Origin: Gnetum montanum
Lineage: Eukaryota > Streptophyta > Gnetopsida > Gnetales > Gnetaceae
Direction: 5' to 3'
Length of the DNA stretch: 64,000 nucleotides
Assembly (NCBI GenBank): GCA_015680685.1
Contig: MNCI01015694.1
Span: 487,128 to 551,127 of the forward strand
In this document: piece after piece, positions 10,335 to 20,604 of the stretch
Layout: every line of letters begins with the position of its first letter
Position numbering within the stretch: the stretch's first letter is position 1
The notes under the pieces: model-generated
What the model saw: the letters and a program-made list of their open reading frames with translations, nothing else
Told to the model about the DNA's origin: nothing
Databases searched by the model: none
Translations under genes and position numbers: made by a program

Positions 10335-12100
10335 TGTTGGCGACCGTTTGGGACGCGACCGCCAACGAGTGTCCTCGAACAGGATTTAGGTGCCTGCTGG
10401 TCTCTCGCAACACCAACGCCCAGATACCTCCAAATAAAATCAGTAGTTAATGTGAGTATGTGTGTGTGTGTTGCAGCGTGCGGTTGTGAAAAATGAAACG
10501 ATTGCATTGTGTGTAAACTACAAATGACTTACTTTAAAGAGATTCAGCCAACTTTGCCAAGTACTGTGAGTTGTTAAGAGTTCCTATTTTGTTCAATTGC
10601 CTAGTCTATGCAGTCCTTATAATACCTACTTGTAACAAATAAAATTTTGCAAAAAAATTTGAGCACAACTCCGCAATCTACTCCTAATTTTCCCCAGAGA
10701 AAGAGATAGTTCCACAAGAAAACTAGAAATAGAGCAAGATTCGATGGAAATAAGCAGAAAAGAAAAGAAAGCAGATTTGTGTAGACCTCAAATATTTAAA
10801 CAAGGTAAAATGACACGAGTAAACACTTCGCAATAAAGCTATCCCAAATTCAATATCTACGAATTGTTCAAACTTCCAAGGCTCAAATAAGCAATTTCTT
10901 CAAGACAATCCTACTATGCTACCAAAAAATTGCTGCGTAAACTACCACGTACGAGACTCCATTTTGGCTAGATAATGGATGTCAACAATTGCATTCAACA
11001 GAACCTTCAAAAGACTTGACAATTTCTGATTGAAATACCACGGAGATTCACTTTAAAGATAAAAAGAAGCTATTCTGGTCCCATCAAAATACCAAAGATT
11101 TTCTGAACCCTCTTGACTATTGAATCGTTCAACGGCATGACTACAAGCAGAGGCTCTCTTACAACAATCTCAATAGCAGTTCTTATACGTTGCACAATAA
11201 CAAAATTTACTACTAAAATGCTCTTAAGGCTTTTAAACACAAGCGCTTCTATGGCAAAATTTTAACAGAAATTTTCTATCGGGCAACAAGAACAATAAGA
11301 GCAATCTAAAAATCCCAAAATTACTTGCCAAGGATGATACTATCTAAACCACTAGCTAAACAATTTAAACAAAATAAAAATAAAACATAACTCACAGGAC
11401 TATGACAAAGAGGCTGAAATCTTTTCTTTAGCAATCCATCTTACAAGCAATCGTTCACAATTTCTTCTTCACAATGCTCTTGTCAAGACCCCAAGTGTGT
11501 CTCCAAGTGAGAGCCCAAGTGCTAGCTAGTAGCCTTCCAAAGTGTGATATCAATGTCTTCTCCCAAGACTCCCCATGTCCCCCCTTCCTTCTTACCCCTG
11601 AAGCCTTAAGGTTCATAAGGTAGTTACATTCCAAAATATCCTAGCTAACTTTTCTCCCAAGTAAGGAGGTTACAACTTACCCATCTAGTTAGGAGGAAGT
11701 TATGTAGTTAGAAAGTTATGCATAAAGTTAGGAGGAATTTATACTAACACTAATATTTGTAAATATTACAAATATTGCTTTTGTAAATAATAGCCTATAT
11801 TATTTTATTTATTTATTTATTTATTAAAATAAAGCCAAAATCCCCAATTTAATTTAATTAAGTATTTTATTTAGAATTTTAAATACTAAATGTCATGTTC
11901 TTAGTAATCCTTGTGAAAGTAATAAAATGGAAATTAACTAAATCCCTCCTTTTAGTTATATAAATATCCTAAAAATCCTAAAAATATCTTTTTCCCTTTT
12001 CTCAATGTCATATATATATCTTACGCTATGCATACCTAAATGAATTCATTTTAATTTAATTTTTAGAGTTATAGTTAAGGGGACCTTTCTTAGAATAGCT
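10335..12100. other. Left part of the insertion: LTR-like, non-coding
   Basis: No coding match. The first 35 bp can form a hairpin (GTTGGCGACCG against CGACCGCCAAC). A short (TG)n lies near 10455. Read on the minus strand there is TATAAATTCCTCC near 11748 followed by a leader-like tract, as expected for an LTR promoter oriented leftward. An (ATTT)n run occupies about 11803-11826. The class of this sequence is uncertain. Confidence 0.35.
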
Positions 12101-12392
12101 GAAATTCAGGGCATCGTGGATGCAGAGCTTACAGTGGTTGTATCTTGTATTTTTCCTACATTTGACATCTAGAATAATGTCGTGTCCATTTGTTTCAATA
12201 GCACCATCGAACCAACAGGCATCGGCAGTGGCATCGGGTTTCTTTTAACCGAAGGAGGTAACGTGTTGATTTTATCTTCATCTTGCTGCCACTCTTAATG
12301 ACTTGAAATTCGGATCAATATCAGGGTTGTTTTGCAGATAATAGAATTGGGAGTACTAGGATTGTATATCCCTTCCTTCTTCTTTTTGTTCC

Positions 12393-13040
12393 TCAATTTT
12401 TGTTGGGCCTGGCTCGCCTGGGTCTGGAGCGTCTGAACTTCTGAAGCTCATCAGCATGAGCAACACCAAGCATGGCAGACTCATAAGTACCAAGATTACC
12501 CACAATCCTCTTCTCAGAAATTAGCTCCGCATACGCAGTCATGCTGTTGGGCACAACCGACGCCTCCCACTGCCGCATGTGATGGAACAGTCTCATCTCA
12601 GTAGGAATGGAATCAAAATCACATGCGCTCACAACCAAAGACCCGCTCTCCACAGCTCGATCATGGAAAAGGGCCTCCATGCGCTCCATGAACTCAGGCT
12701 CACTAGTGATGTCGAGGTAATCAACGTCGACGGTGATGCAAGTTGCTACGACGGGTTTGTTGTAGAGGTGGAACGGGACCACGTAGGTGAGCACAAGGTG
12801 GGTGTGCATGCACAGTCGCTACAGAAAATTTGGGTCGAAGACGTGGGCCTCCAGAATCGAAATTGTGACTGGCAGCGAAGGAGGGGAGGCCCAGCATACG
12901 GTGTCGACGAGCCAGCTGCGACTGCGTCCGATGATGCCGATTCATAGGTCCAGCTGATGCGCAGGCGTGACTCCGAGCAAGTACTAGACGATGTATTTGC
13001 CGGTGAAGCCCAACACCCCAAAAACCACGACTTCTAGTTC
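12393..13040 (-). pseudogene. Saccharopine-dehydrogenase-like oxidoreductase fragment
   Basis: A single minus-strand frame from 13040 to 12393 reads VVVFGVLGFTGKYIV near its start, which has the GxxGxxG nucleotide-binding signature. It continues with YLDITSEPEFMERMEA, GSLVVSACDFDSIP, and ends NLGTYESAMLGVAHAD and RRSRPRRARP. These match the plant saccharopine-dehydrogenase-like oxidoreductase family (the Arabidopsis At5g39410 type) over its first half, about 210 codons. Three in-frame stops (one at 12819-12821) and loss of the C-terminal half make it a pseudogene. No frameshift or intron is visible. It lies inside the 10335-13850 insertion, next to an RBM25-like piece on the same strand. The CpG-rich codon use differs from the surrounding AT-rich repeats. 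Confidence 0.88.
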
Positions 13041-13313
13041 TAATTATCTAGCCCTCAGTCGCGATTCTTCACACCAATCGAAAGTGAAATTGCCAAGAAA
13101 TGCAACAAGAAGAAAATCCTGTAAAGTACTTCACTGCTTGTTCTGATGCTCCAGACTTCGTTTTTTATTTAAGAGATCCTAGATTCGAAGATGTATCCTT
13201 GTGGTTTTCCTCGATTTCTACATTTTGAGTTATTACGCTACTCAGAAAATTAGTGATAGATTCTACTTCTGTGGCTTTTTTAAAATTTTAGAATCACTTA
13301 TGGTGGAGAACTT

Positions 13314-13600
13314 CTACATTTCAACAGCTTTATCAATGGGCTTCTCAACTTGAGGAAATTTGGATTCCTCTGCAATAGAAACCTTCTCATCCTTCGTTAA
13401 TTTAAATTCACCAAATCCAAAACCTGTTGGTAGTCCATTCATTGGATCTTCTGCATGCTTCCAACTCTTAACTGGACCATAAAGCTTAAGCATAGAATGT
13501 AAAAATCTATTTTCCATGGCGGTGGCTATTTTTCCAACATAAACGGTGGTTTGGGATTTCTCAGAAAGAACATTAACAGGAAGTATGCTTTTTGAGGTAA
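13314..13600 (-). pseudogene. RBM25-like RNA-recognition-motif fragment
   Basis: The minus-strand frame reads SEKSQTTVYVGKIATA, then LKLYGPVKSWKHAEDP, NGLPTGFGFGEF, and an acidic/basic tail ending at a stop at 13314. VYVGKI is an RNP2 motif and GFGFGEF an RNP1 motif. The phrase GPVKSWK followed by NGxPxGFGF is characteristic of the RRM of the splicing factor RBM25. The RRM breaks off after RNP1, so its second half is missing, and the tail looks like a jump to a later charged region. The full protein is several times longer. Confidence 0.8.
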
Positions 13601-13850
13601 ATAATCTAATTCTTTGTTTGCTATTGTACTATCTTCCAATCTCCAATAAAAGAATAATTTGGCACTTTAATTTTGTATTCCAAGAAGGCCTCAACATCAA
13701 AATTATTTACCAGTAGATTACTTCTCCAAAAACACCCATCAACCCACAACACTAAAGTTGTAAATTTACTTCTAAATTTACAACCATAGATTGTTCCAAT
13801 TTTTAATAAAATATTCCAACTGTTCCATGGAATGGCCAAATGTGCCAACA

Positions 13851-14310
13851 ATCACATGGGCTATTATCAAGCATCTCGACCTCTAGGATCAAGTAGTCTT
13901 CAATGAAACTTGCATCAATTTCATTTCATTTAATGGTACATGAGTAGAGGTTTTAGGTTCCATTAGGATACCATTCGTGGTAGGTGATGCTATGTAGTTC
14001 GATGTTGTTTTTATGATGATACATGAGCATCCTAGTATTAACGACATAATAGGACATCCCTGGCTAGCTTAATATCGAGCTATTTCATCTTCTATACATC
14101 AAGAGATTCATATACCTATTCACAATTGTGAGGTTATAATCTCTATGAATAGGCAAATTCCTAGTGTTTCTCATCTAGATAGAGAAACACATTCCTATTA
14201 ACTTAGTGGCAAACTAGCTAAGATTCAACTTAAACCTATAGGCAAGCCTACAATTCCTTACTTCTCTAAGAACTTTAAGATTATTTCCAATTCTAAAAAT
14301 TTGGGCAATG
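13851..14310 (+). pseudogene. Protease, C-terminal half, and RT-linker of element I
   Basis: The plus frame from 13856 reads through VVFNETCINFISFNGT, VLGSIRIPFVVGDAM, FDVVFMMIHEHPS, NDIIGHPWLA and YRAISSSIHQ. This is the typical end of gypsy retropepsin (the I-I-G-R-P-W-L and Y-x-A-x-x-S-x-x-H-Q pattern). Stops occur, for example after PWLA. It is continuous in frame with 9960-10334 when the insertion and one target duplication are removed. Confidence 0.75.
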
Positions 14311-15090
14311 AGTCTATTTTTGATGTTGAATTCATAAACTTAGGCTTTGATGAACTAGAAATATCTTCATTTAAGAGGAAGGATTCTCCTCATTCTTCTT
14401 ATTGTATAGCTTAGAAATTTATTGCAAACACTATAACCATAGATCCTTAGCTTTTTAATACTCTAGTCTTACTTATTATCTTTTCTTTACCATTAAGTGG
14501 TAAACATCTACTAATGGACATGTTAACCATACCTAAAGGTAAGCTACTTCTAGAAATCTCAAGGTCTCTTGGACTAGTCTCATCATATGACTAGAAATAC
14601 ATGTTATCCTTGCCTAAATGGACACTGCTAATGGAATTAGCATTAGCTATGAGGTTAGAAAGACATAAACCCATGCTTGAAGCCATCGCTCTAATTAATG
14701 ACCAAGCTTCCTCAAAAATAATGTTCTAATTAATTAATTAATTAATTAATTAAAATAACCACTTCCTCATTTTCTTTTATTGAGTGGTGATGTTTCCATA
14801 TGAGTATGGTTGATCTTATGGTGGTGATTTCAAGATGATGTAATGCAATATCATAGGTAAAGATATGAACTTGGTCTAAAACCTAGTTGGATAGGTATGA
14901 TGATAATCTTAATCATAACTAACACAAGAACCTATTATGAATATGGCAAGGCATCTCACATCCCAATCTTTGCAATTCCTTCTCATTCCACTATTTACCT
15001 CACTACTATGATGCAATTATATGCCTAATGACTTTATCTAGTATAGTGTATGATCCTCAATAGTAATAGTTATGTGGATGTGACATGTAG
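14311..15090. other. End of element I and boundary to element G; no clear gene
   Basis: Plus-strand sequence to about 14720 reads as the poorly conserved protease-RT spacer of a gypsy element, with stops. An (AATT)n microsatellite lies at 14727-14752. After it nothing coding is recognised until the conserved block of element G. RT motifs were looked for and not seen. Confidence 0.4.
14727..14752. repeat. (TTAA)n microsatellite
   Basis: About six TTAA/AATT units in a row. It sits at the junction between element I remnants and element G. Confidence 0.9.
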
Positions 15091-15480
15091 ACTTGATTAA
15101 CATTGAATCTCTAATATGCCTATGAACACTTTGTAAGATGGTTATACAAAAGCATAAAGGACTAAAGCCTACTTTGGGGAGAATCCCCTTATATAACTTT
15201 TGGAAATCTAGTTTATACACCACCTCCACATGCTCGATTCATCACAGAGCAACTCCAAGATTCAAATGCATTATTATTTTTTATTCATCTTATTATGAAT
15301 CTCTCATTTCATAAATCTAATTTATATTATTATACTTCAAAAATTTTATGATGTCCCAACCATGCCCACCCATGTTATCCTTATGTCTAAATCCTTTCTA
15401 TCACTCTTATTCAACACTTTATTTGCTTTAAAATTCATAAAAATTAGGCAAAAATAAAAATAAAATTCCCAACTTCAACC

Positions 15481-15541
15481 ACGTCAATACAACCCTGTTG
15501 AAGCATTAGTATCATCACAATCATTGAGTCCTATATATATG
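15481..15541 (+). promoter_or_regulatory. Internal promoter of element G
   Basis: Short repeats (CGTCAATAC, GTTGAAGC, CATTGAG) precede CCTATATATATG at 15530-15541. The extra-ORF ATG (15967) is about 436 bp downstream and the G-run about 168 bp downstream, the same layout as in H and C. Confidence 0.45.
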
Positions 15542-15963
15542 TGGAGGATGCTAGGAAAATTTTCATCATTTTGCTCAAACAATGAAGGGAGATTTTACCA
15601 TTTAGAAAGCCTAGAGTTTCCAAGAGTGATATCTTCCAAATCATAAATCCATTTGAGCCCATTCAAGAATCTATGAACTTCTAGAGTTAAGCTCTATGTT
15701 GTGGGGCAGTAATCTATGATTCTTAATACTTCAAGAATCCTAGTTTTTGAATGTTCAAGGTAGTAACAACAATTAAAATATTAAAATAATAAGAATTTAA
15801 TAATGAAATGAAAACCTTAAAATATATGGAATAATAGAATATGATTACTTAGAAGCATTAGTATCAAAATTTTTGAACTTAAGCAAAAATCCAAGGATAA
15901 TTAAGGTTAATGATGCCAGAACTATAGTAATTAAAGACTAATGAATGAGCATTTGTATGAGTG

Positions 15964-16457
15964 TAGATGGTGCCTAGAAGAGAGTCATAGGTAGAAGGAT
16001 CATCTTAGAGAAGGAAGAAGCACCTAAGAGGATGAGAAAGACAAGAATAGGAGTAGCCATAGCATGAGCCTAAGGCCACACATGTAACTAGGCCCCTCAG
16101 AGAAGAGCTTGAGGTAGAATCTGTTTACCAGATTCTTAGTGCAGAAACTAGATAGTCTATACAAGATAGAATGCCTAGACCTAGGTCAAGCTTAGAGGTC
16201 TCCATTATAGAAGCTTACATAGAGAGGATAAAAACTAAAGAGACTCAAAGCATTATCTTGTAAAAGCCTAACTTTGGACCCTTCCTAAAGTTTTCTTCCT
16301 AAGAGGTTTAGGAATAGTTATAAGCTTCACCACTTTGATTCACCATTTTCTTCAGTGGAGAATGGTACCTTAATAAGACTTACCTCTTCTAGAATAATCA
16401 CCAAGGAGATGATATAATGAAATTTAAGGACATTACCTTTTCTTACTCTATGGAAGG
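15964..16457 (+). pseudogene. Extra ORF of element G, first part
   Basis: The acceptor TAG at 15964-15966 meets ATG at 15967. The first codons read MVPRRES followed by a stop, a basic N-terminus as in D (MAPKGRRK). Further on, GEWYLNKTYLF and IMKFKDITFSYSMEG correspond to WYLGETYLFW and RIKDIYVSYSLEA in D. The frame is cut in the middle of this domain by element C; the 5-bp target GAAGG is the last coding sequence before the break. Confidence 0.65.
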
Positions 16458-17410
16458 TGATGAGTGGCGAGGTACCCCTACACTCAACCATACAAAACGA
16501 GTGTCGCATGTGCAATCTAGTCGAACTCCGCAGATGGACTAGTGTGGCACCTAGATAGTTAGCCTTAGGTCGCAGTTCACTGTCTTCCCACCTAGACTAG
16601 TTTTGCATATGTCACGTATGGTTTAGTCTAGATGAGGTGTATGATGTGTCCTAATCTATGCTACTCCTGAAGGCAGTGGAAAATAATATTAACTAAACTA
16701 ACTATGAGGGAAAGGGTAAGAAAATATAATCTAGCCTAAGTGCGACGAGCAACCGATTCCTTGATCAACCATACACATCTTGGACTTCATGCATGACTAC
16801 CACTGGGACTACCAAGCGTAGCTCCGAGGTACGCCACTGGGATTACCAAGCGTAGATCCCAAATACGCCACTGGGTTACCAAGCGTAGATCCTGGATACG
16901 CCACTGGGCTACCAAGTAGTCACACTTAAATGCTCATAACCAAGTCGTACTCGTTCCGCTTCTAGGAGTTTAAGGGTGAGAGAATAATCGTGATGAGTAA
17001 TCGATTCCTTGACTAGCCGTACACATCCGTATATGCTCGTAGTCAAGTCGTACTCACACTGTGCTATGAAAGCAATAAATAACATTAAATAAATAACAAA
17101 TAAATAAACTAAGTAAATGCTGCAATGGTGAAGTAATCTCAATCTTTATTGCCGGTCATGTACGTGTCCAAGTACGGCACACTCGAATAAAGACATCGTA
17201 CAATCACATTCACCACACTGCGGGCAGACACAAGAAAAAAATCTAACTCTGGAGGGATCAAACTACTAGAGCTTCGCTACTCTAAAACTGGGATGTAAAT
17301 GAGGGAGAGCCGCATCTTATTTATAGATATGGCGGCGGATTGTGATATCGCGTATGCAATATCGTAGGGGAAGATGCGATATCGTGGCTTATGCGAACCA
17401 CGTCTCATCA
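16458..17410 (-). repeat. 3' LTR of element C
   Basis: The LTR reads TGATGAGTGGCGAGG...CGTCTCATCA on the plus strand. On the minus strand the order is U3 with an ATATC/CGATATCGC array (17345-17402), TATA box CTATAAATAAG (17316-17326), a polyadenylation-type AATAAAG (17144-17150), then U5 with tandem units. It is near-identical in layout to 23701-24676, with scattered mostly transition differences. Confidence 0.9.
16796..16922. repeat. Intra-LTR minisatellite (unit about 31 bp)
   Basis: Four successive units share CCACTGGG(A/T)NTACCAAGCG followed by TAGATCC-like spacers. The same array is at about 24046-24160 in the other LTR. Shorter versions (one to three units) occur in the LTRs of A, B, D, E and F at the same relative place. 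Confidence 0.8.
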
Positions 17411-17424
17411 TACCCCCATGACTG
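17411..17424 (-). promoter_or_regulatory. 3' polypurine tract of element C
   Basis: On the minus strand AGTCATGGGGGTA lies immediately before the 3' LTR. A, B and D have the same motif at the same place. A G-run abutting the LTR is the expected plus-strand primer. Confidence 0.75.
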
Positions 17425-17581
17425 AATAAAAACTCATCCTCGAGTTACAAGGAGAACAAGCTTTAGTGATTGCATAGTGGATAGGTATGGGATTATTAAC
17501 TAGAAAAAGAAATGGACTAATGCTGCAGTGTGGGAAGACACAACATAGAGAAAAAATACTACAACTACAAAAATGTGGAAC

Positions 17582-20135
17582 TCATGTACTTCCTGGTGGC
17601 AGTGGCTCCTCCATGGGTGCTTTCCCATTGTCAGATGCTCCAAGCTTTGAAGGTTGATGATGCTGAAGAATAGCCTGGAGCTTCTCCTCTTCGGTCTAGG
17701 AGTCTTGTGCCATCCATGTTGATGCTTCGATGTTTGATGGAGTCAGCACTTCCCACGGATAGGGTAGTTGCGGGAACATCTGATTAGCTTTGACGTACCA
17801 TGCTGCGAACACCCATCGTTCCTCTTCATAGGCTCTAGCTTTGTCTTTGTATTCATGAAGTTCTATTAGCCATATAGCCAAGTCGGTTGCCACATCTTTC
17901 TATCCTTGGTAGCTTTCTTTTACCATCGCGAGTTCAGAATTTGTGACATCTAGTTTTTTAGCCAACTTCTTTCGCTCTACAAATTCTGCTTCATATTTCA
18001 TATGGGTGGAAGCTACCTGCTGCTCAAGCTCTGACCTCGGGTGTCCTACTGTTAACATGGCTAGGTTGGCATATCAAAAGGTTTGCCAACTCCATGTATT
18101 CAGTTAAGTCCTGTATCTGTAGGTCCCGGTTCTTAATTTCTGCTTGGTGGGCGTAGGCATAAGTGTCCAATATGGCCCCCCAATCAGTGTGCTAGGAACT
18201 GATGTTATTGATTTGAGCTTTGGCCATATGGATCTCCTTCTCCAGGATTTGTTTATACATCCCCACCTGATCATGGAAATGCTCCTTCAGCTTCTCATGT
18301 CGTTTAGCCTCATTCTGCCACGCACTAATTTTGATGGCTGATTTTTGTCGAATAGCGCGTACCTCCTCCATTGAGAGGGTTCGATTTTCTCTGGCTAAAT
18401 GGCTTACAGCTCGGTTGACCTGAATAAACTATTCTTGCAATTGATGAAAGTGTTCATCGAGAACATTCTTTTACTTCTCCATAGAAGTCAATCAAATGTT
18501 ATCTTCAACCAATTGCTTATTCTCTTCCTGCAAGGCCTTGAGTGCTTTAAGATGAGCATGAGTTTGCGCCTTTGTTGCGGAGGCATCCCAAGTGGCCGTC
18601 TCCTTTTCTTCTGCCACCTTCTTATTTTCTATAATTAGTTTCGTTAGTTGCTTAGTTCTAAAATTGTCTAGCTGGTTTGCGGGAACCAATCGCAAGGGAT
18701 CTCGTTGTGCTACTTGTAAGGCCAAGAGCTACTCTTGTAGTTTCTGCACTTCAGCTTCAGCATGCTCTGCCCTTACTTCGGATAGGACCAGCTTCCCCTT
18801 TGTGGAAATGAGGTCTGATTGAATTGCCATTACATCCTGGGGGATGTCAAACAGGGACGTCAAAACTTGTCCTATTTGAAGCAATNCCCAAAGATCTGTT
18901 GTGACCATCTACTTTCCCCTCCTCCTGTTTGCATTGATAACTCACCCCGTATGCGATCTATTGAAATCATAGGTTGGCTGGCATCATCGATGATGTGGAA
19001 GAGATTGGCATCATCACGACTTCCCCAACTAACTGTCTTGGCGATGGCCCTCAGATGGCTCATCGACAGTCTGTAGTCTTGTGGCGGTGGCTGATCCTAG
19101 CCGGTGCTGGGTCCTGCTTCTAGTTGTTGGCTGGGACCTGTGGCTGGAGGTTGACTGGGTCCTGCGAGTTGAGTTGCAGGGGATCTAGCCATTTCTTCTT
19201 CATCTGGTCCCAGCTCTTTGCTAGTGCTCTTTCTTGGAGCTAGTGCCTTTAATAATTCAGCGTAAGAAGCATTTTGGGCTTTTTGGAGGACGTCATTTGT
19301 GTATCCCCAAATACCAGCCTGACAACACAGTTTTCTGATAAGGTAAGGAAAAGGAAGTGCCATCTTCCCTAACTTTCATTCTTCGAATCGCCTTAGGATC
19401 TCTATCAAATATAGATGGGGAAGGTTAGCGTTAACCTTTCCCATCAACACTGCGCATCCTCTTGCCGCGTACGTTGATATTCTTTTCAAACCTTTTGTGG
19501 GGAAGAGGTGATAGGTTCCGATTTTGAAATAAACTCTCTCTTCCTTTGTCAGCTCACCAAAAGCTTTATCTCTGCCATAAGCCTTCTCTAGCCAATCCTT
19601 TCGCACATCAGGGTCGGATCGGATGGATAACCGAGCAACATGGGGGCCTGAATTCGGAAGGTTTCACTTCTGAAATTGCCTATGCAGAAAAATCTACTGT
19701 CACATCACCAATGTTGATTTTCGTGCCTTGCTCCTTATTGTGCCAGAATAGGTACGTTTCACCTAAGTACCAAGCACCTTTTTCAGAGAGGACAGGCCAT
19801 AAGGGAGACCCTTTGAGGTGATCCCTAATAACCTCAGGAGCGAACTCTGCAAAAGATTCGAAGTTAAGTTCCACAATCACCGAAGCAATTGTGGACTTCG
19901 TATGAATAGCCTGAACACATTCCGGGGGCAATGTGAGTTGTTGTCCTGGTTCAGGCGCAGCAGCTCCTCCTTCCGCCTGCCCGGATCGTCTGATAGGAGG
20001 TTTTTCTTGATGGATGCTGAATGAGTGCACCTCCTATTCGTTATGTTGTCCGACAGGGCCTTGCCTTCTACCTCTCCTAGGTTGTTTTGCTCCACCTCGG
20101 GTAGGACTCTTCTGTTATGAACGTTTCAGGGCCAT
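17582..20135 (-). pseudogene. Extra ORF of element C (plant-transposon-protein-like, coiled coil)
   Basis: The ATG at 20135 follows the acceptor GATTGCAG. The N-terminus is basic (Lys/Arg/Gln-rich, with a run GRRQGP). Next is a globular region with NFESFAEFAPEVIRDH, WYLGETYLFW, KEERVYFKIGTYHLFP and LPFPYLIRKLC. This resembles the domain annotated as putative plant transposon protein, in which the L-P-F-P-x-L-I-x-x-L-C end is typical. The second half is a Glu/Lys/Gln-rich coiled coil, ending MEEPLPPGST at a stop at 17582. The total is about 850 codons. Two stops near the start, a stop at 19680 and at least two frameshifts break it. The same protein is recognisable in D, G and H. Sense-strand ORFs between pol and the 3' LTR are known from Athila (env-like) and Tat elements. 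The protein's role is unknown. Confidence 0.75.
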
Positions 20136-20150
20136 CTGCAATCACACGAG
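20136..20150 (-). promoter_or_regulatory. Splice acceptor directly before the extra-ORF start
   Basis: On the minus strand CGTGTGATTGCAG is followed at once by ATGGC. Element D has TGTTTGATTGCAG-ATGGC, H has TGTGATTATAG-ATGGC, and A and G have equivalent junctions. Conservation of the acceptor in copies whose coding frames are decayed supports a real intron 5' of the ORF. Confidence 0.6.
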
Positions 20151-20419
20151 CCAAACGTTAGTAAGGTTGTTTTCAAATTCAAGTTATACCTTACTACATG
20201 CCTTTAATTGAAGACCTTATGTTATTGTGTGATCATGCCTAAAAATTATGATAATGGGTCCTATGACTTGGGTGGATTTTCATTTTAATCTCCCGGTATA
20301 TGTAAGGTCATATAATTGTTGGCACAAGTGCTTCTAAGTGTTAGTATTAATTACCCTAATTGATGTCCTTTGGGCAATGAAAAATTTCAAAAAAAATTAG
20401 GCACTTTTCGGCAAGTGTC

Positions 20420-20433
20420 TCTCCCCCACGACT
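20420..20433 (-). promoter_or_regulatory. Internal polypurine-like motif of element C
   Basis: On the minus strand TTTAGTCGTGGGGGAGAG nearly repeats the terminal polypurine tract. Equivalents are at 1416-1426 (A, plus) and about 28592 (B, minus), with looser G-runs at 3703 (H) and 15698 (G). A second plus-strand priming site is one possible role. Confidence 0.45.
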
Positions 20434-20604
20434 AAACTGAACACTCCGGGTTCAAGCAGGTTCAAGAGAAATTAAAATCAGAGTACTAGCGTGTAAGATA
20501 TAGGTGAAAAAGCAAGGGTCACGCAATTGCAAGTCACAGAGAAAAAATTCAAAAACTTCCCCCGCGTAAATGGCCAAATGAAGCTAAGTGTTGCGGCGGG
20601 GGTT

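Larger units (their letters stand above)
10335..13850. mobile_element. 3.5-kb insertion with ATCAC target duplication, carrying gene fragments
   Basis: The insertion starts TGTTGGCGACCG and ends ATGTGCCAACA. The direct repeat ATCAC flanks it at 10330-10334 and 13851-13855. Removing it restores an uninterrupted protease frame in element I. The termini are inverted repeats (TGTTGGC / GCCAACA, extending imperfectly over about 16 bp). A 5-bp duplication with TG...CA ends fits an LTR element or solo LTR, but no second copy of the first 100 bp was found near the right end. A DNA transposon with short inverted repeats is the alternative. Inside, on the minus strand, are an SDH-like and an RBM25-like fragment. 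Confidence 0.75.
5480..14720 (+). mobile_element. Element I: Ty3/gypsy gag-protease fragment, multiply interrupted
   Basis: Plus-strand coding remnants appear in retroelement order: gag N-terminal coil (5494-5889), a proline-rich linker, gag core (inverted, see 6306-6691), a zinc-knuckle-like gag end (about 6880-7010), a proline-rich tail to about 7480, then protease in two halves (about 9960-10334 and 13851-14310). The halves are separated by the 10335-13850 insertion. The tract 7520-9840 may be a further insertion, but no target duplication was found for it. No LTR could be assigned and RT is not seen. Confidence 0.6.

Noticed and set aside
10335-12100. Complete LTR retrotransposon with two LTRs at 10335-13850
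   Set aside because: The ends suit an LTR element, but no repeat of the left 100 bp was found near the right end, so two LTRs cannot be claimed.
13621-13851. Minus-strand frame of 76 codons next to the RBM25 fragment
   Set aside because: It has no recognisable motif, differs from RBM25 sequence upstream of the RRM, and overlaps the terminal repeat of the insertion.
16796-16922. CRISPR-like array
   Set aside because: Regular units exist, but the spacers are themselves similar, the array lies inside an LTR, and the genome is a plant.
18144-18822. Plus-strand frames within the extra ORF of C
   Set aside because: They are antisense shadows of the coiled-coil coding region on the minus strand.
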